This document shows positions 61,522 through 64,000 of a DNA stretch of 64,000 bases, piece after piece. This stretch comes from Chlamydoabsidia padenii (lineage: Eukaryota > Mucoromycota > Mucoromycetes > Mucorales > Cunninghamellaceae), in contig JAIWND010000004.1 in the NCBI GenBank assembly GCA_025330725.1, forward strand, positions 310,001-374,000, written 5' to 3'. Below the pieces are notes generated by a model. That model was not told the DNA's origin and searched no databases. It saw nothing but the letters and a program-made list of their open reading frames with translations. How positions within the stretch are numbered: position 1 is the stretch's first letter; every line of letters begins with the position of its first letter. Both the position numbers and the translations under genes were made by a program.

Positions 61522-62226
61522 AAGGTGGAGTAGATGATAAAGTAAAGGTTGTTGATAGATTAAGTGATAAATAAGAGAGAGTGAGAGAGTGAAAGGAAAA
61601 AATCAGGAGAAAGGGGATTTCATTGTCATCTTATTTTATTTTATTTTTTTTCGTCAGGCAGTGAAACTGATTTTTTTTTTTTCACGTGCATTCAAAGATA
61701 AACTCTTTTCGAACGCCGCCTTTGACTCCTTCCCCGAGTCGATCTAATTATGCACATATAGAATGGTATCGTAAATTGATATTGTTATTGTCCCTGTTAT
61801 ATACTAAAAACCTGTTCCTCCTGTCATGCATGTATGCCTTTGATTGGCATATAAGAAAAACGGAGATTGGATTCTTATCATGCTCGGTTTTATCCCAGGC
61901 ACCTGTTTCCTTCCATGTTTGGCGTTTTATCGTCAGCTGATGAACTGTGAGAAAGCAAATCAAAGTGTTCTGGTGATAATGACGACAATGAGTTGAAAGT
62001 GTGGGGAATAGAAGGACAAGGATGGAATGCATGATACAGATAGTAAGGGGTACCCAAAAAACAAAAAACAAAAGCGGGATTTGAAAATGATTTTTTTTTT
62101 CTCTCTCTCTCCTTCTCTCTCTCTTTGTTTTTTCCCTTTTAAACAAATACATCATGTACTCACTCATTCTATTTATCCGTGTAACCTTTACTGCCACTGT
62201 ATTTTCAACTTTTCCAATATACGATT
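61522..62226. other. Divergent promoter region of the phosphatase and GH5 genes
   Basis: No gene. Motif copy at 62074-62089 in plus orientation, about 140 bp upstream of the GH5 ATG, followed by a CT repeat (62100-62130). GA/CT tracts lie near 61570-61590. Confidence 0.5.
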
Positions 62227-63786
62227 ATGCCTATAGTAAAGTCATTACTAAGCAAGGTGTGCTTACATGGTCCAACCAACTTTCTTCCTGAATCATCCAA
62301 TATTCCGGCGTGGCCAACCTTTGATCCCTACGATGCCTCTCTCAACGAACATTATCGGTACCGGAAGCAAATAGGTGTCAACCTTGGTAGTCTGTTTGCG
62401 CTTGAATCCTGGCTTTGTCCCGATGAACTCAAAAAGGCGACGAAGAAAGACTGGGCCTCTGAATTGGACTTTTTAGCGTCGTGCCATGACCATCAGCAAG
62501 CACGCGACCTACTGGAACGACATTGGACTACATTTATTACGGCAAACGATATAGCGACACTGGCAACATGGGGAATCAACACAGTCCGCATCCCCATTGG
62601 ATACTGGATTGTCGAACCACGCAAGTTACTGGCAGATCACCCTCACGATGGATTTTTCTCTTATGCTGATGTGTACGATGCGGCGCTGGCGAACCTGATG
62701 CAACTAGTGTGGGCGTGCGAACAACATCAACTGGGTGTGCTGATCGATATACATGGGGCGCCTGGTGGACAGAACAACGATGCTCATTGTGGTCAACACA
62801 CCCCGTGCTCCAACTGTCACTTTTTCAGCGGTCTTCATGCGAGCTCAAATCAAACCTGTCTCTTGATCATCCTCCAACGACTCACCGAATTGCTCTCTCC
62901 TATCAACAACATTGTCGGAATCGAATTATTGAACGAACCCATCGACCACTCTTCACTACCCAAGTTTTACGAACGTGCCTGTAGGACCGTGGTGGCCGCC
63001 TCATCGTCACACCGGCCTCTTCCGATTTATGTGGGTGATTGCTGGCAACCGGCAAAGTATATGGATATCATCGCCCATCAGCTCTCTTCACACCACCCCT
63101 TTGTGGTTCTTGACACGCACCAATACTTTTGTCATACACCGGCTGACCATCGACTGACAGCTCAACAGAACACAGCCAAGGTAAAAGATAAGGTGGGGTC
63201 TTTTTTGGATCGACAGGGTCCAACAATCAGGCGCAATATCGTGGTGGGCGAATGGGCCATGGTCCTGAATGGAGCATCAATGAAAGGCATGGACGAACGA
63301 CAAACCATGATGGACTTTGGATCAGTACAGGCCGAGGTGTGGGACAAGACATGTGCAGGACAATTCTACTGGACCTATAAAACAGCAGACGACAAGTGGT
63401 ATTGGTCTTTCGTGTATTGTTATCAACAAGGATTACTTCCATGGCTAAAACAACGACAATCAAGACAGGGTGGGCTCCCAGTAGATGGTTATTTAAAGGA
63501 AAATATAACGGCACATTTAAATTACTGGAAGACACAACTTGGCGAAAAGGATCCCAAGGCTTACCAGGCAATCGAACAACATGTCTGGATGTACGAAAAG
63601 GGATTCAAAGCGGGTTTTGAAATCGGGCTTCGGTTTGCACAACAGGTGGGTGCCCAGGTTGGATTCAAGGCTCAGCTGGCTAAAGATTATAGGATGGAAG
63701 AAAAATGGGGTGATGATGTCGGCTCTTTTGCATGGCAATACGAACAAGCATTTATACAAGCAATCGACACTGTGGAACGACAATAG
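62227..63786 (+). CDS. Glycoside hydrolase family 5 glucan beta-1,3-glucosidase, cytosolic type
   Basis: A single exon of 519 residues. RKQIGVNLGSLFALESWLCP near 48-67 is the family start, followed by TWGINTVRIPIGYW (about 119), GVLIDIHGAPGGQN (about 175), the acid/base Glu in IVGIELLNEP (about 238) and the nucleophile Glu in NIVVGEWAMVLNG (about 340). There is no signal peptide, and a C-terminal extension of about 90 residues (YEKGFKAGFEIGLRFAQQ) follows the barrel. This resembles the cytosolic YBR056W-type exo-beta-1,3-glucanases rather than secreted EXG1. All catalytic residues are present. The start follows a CT-rich leader; an AATAAA lies near 63856. Confidence 0.93.
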   Translation: MPIVKSLLSKVCLHGPTNFLPESSNIPAWPTFDPYDASLNEHYRYRKQIGVNLGSLFALESWLCPDELKKATKKDWASELDFLASCHDHQQARDLLERHWTTFITANDIATLATWGINTVRIPIGYWIVEPRKLLADHPHDGFFSYADVYDAALANLMQLVWACEQHQLGVLIDIHGAPGGQNNDAHCGQHTPCSNCHFFSGLHASSNQTCLLIILQRLTELLSPINNIVGIELLNEPIDHSSLPKFYERACRTVVAASSSHRPLPIYVGDCWQPAKYMDIIAHQLSSHHPFVVLDTHQYFCHTPADHRLTAQQNTAKVKDKVGSFLDRQGPTIRRNIVVGEWAMVLNGASMKGMDERQTMMDFGSVQAEVWDKTCAGQFYWTYKTADDKWYWSFVYCYQQGLLPWLKQRQSRQGGLPVDGYLKENITAHLNYWKTQLGEKDPKAYQAIEQHVWMYEKGFKAGFEIGLRFAQQVGAQVGFKAQLAKDYRMEEKWGDDVGSFAWQYEQAFIQAIDTVERQ

Positions 63787-64000
63787 CATTATAGATACAG
63801 TATTTAGTATATGGTAGAATGTAATACAATTATTGGGACATAATGATAAATGATAATAAAGATATGTTTTTTTTTTATCGATGAATGATGTTTATTGATG
63901 TTTGATGGTAATGATTGATTGATAATAGATGATGTACTAGTACTAATAATAATAAATGGTAATTGCATTTGGGTGTAAAGGGGGAGGGGAATACATAGAT

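Noticed and set aside
1..64000. Transposons, integrated viruses, CRISPR arrays or gene clusters
   Set aside because: No transposase, integrase, reverse transcriptase, terminal repeats or direct-repeat arrays were seen; neighbouring genes are functionally unrelated.

Overview
The window looks like nuclear DNA of an early-diverging filamentous fungus, most likely Mucoromycota (order Mucorales). Genes are dense and about evenly split between strands. They are cut by many short introns (about 50-90 nt, GTAAGT donors, CTAAC-like branch points, T-rich 3' ends), the intergenic DNA is AT-rich, and homopolymer A/T tracts are frequent. There are no operons, prophages, CRISPR arrays, rRNA genes or transposons that I can support. 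All gene models below were spliced by hand; where I say the frame closes, I checked codon phase across every intron.

Layout: 0-14 kb holds a truncated Opi1-type regulator (-), PXMP4/PMP24 (+), a DDHD phospholipase (+), the LYR-family ATP synthase assembly factor FMC1 (-), nucleoporin NDC1 (-), ribosomal protein eL33 (+), the Fe-S scaffold ISU1 (+), and an SLC35F6-like transporter (+). 14-24 kb holds a possible 45-residue protein gene, a single-exon PAS-like protein, COQ9 (-), ribosomal protein eL18 (+), a DUF4112 membrane protein (+), a conserved coiled-coil protein (+), a probable decayed small membrane-protein gene (-), and a Zn(II)2Cys6 regulator (+). 24-43 kb holds HSP104 (-) with heat-shock elements, a very large NRPS-like adenylation/thiolation/membrane/beta-helix protein resembling poly-lysine synthetase (-), TOM70 (+), a MARCH-type RING membrane E3 ligase (-), and a DH-PH RhoGEF (+). 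43-64 kb holds a separase-family gene of about 20 exons whose catalytic histidine appears lost (-), an M16 metallopeptidase (-), a low-complexity coiled-coil protein (-), a histidine phosphatase (-), and a cytosolic-type GH5 glucanase (+).

Most genes are housekeeping and not functionally linked. Mitochondrial roles recur (FMC1, ISU1, COQ9, TOM70), but with no sign of a cluster. The points most worth following are: (1) a recurring promoter-proximal motif close to GCGGGATTTGAAA, 65-190 bp upstream of about two thirds of the start codons; (2) the separase homologue with His replaced by Pro; (3) the 1,675-residue NRPS-like enzyme with a second, degenerate AMP-binding C-terminal subdomain; (4) several unusual gene structures, including a GC-AG intron, a 21-nt microexon and start exons of 3, 11, 16 and 19 nt.
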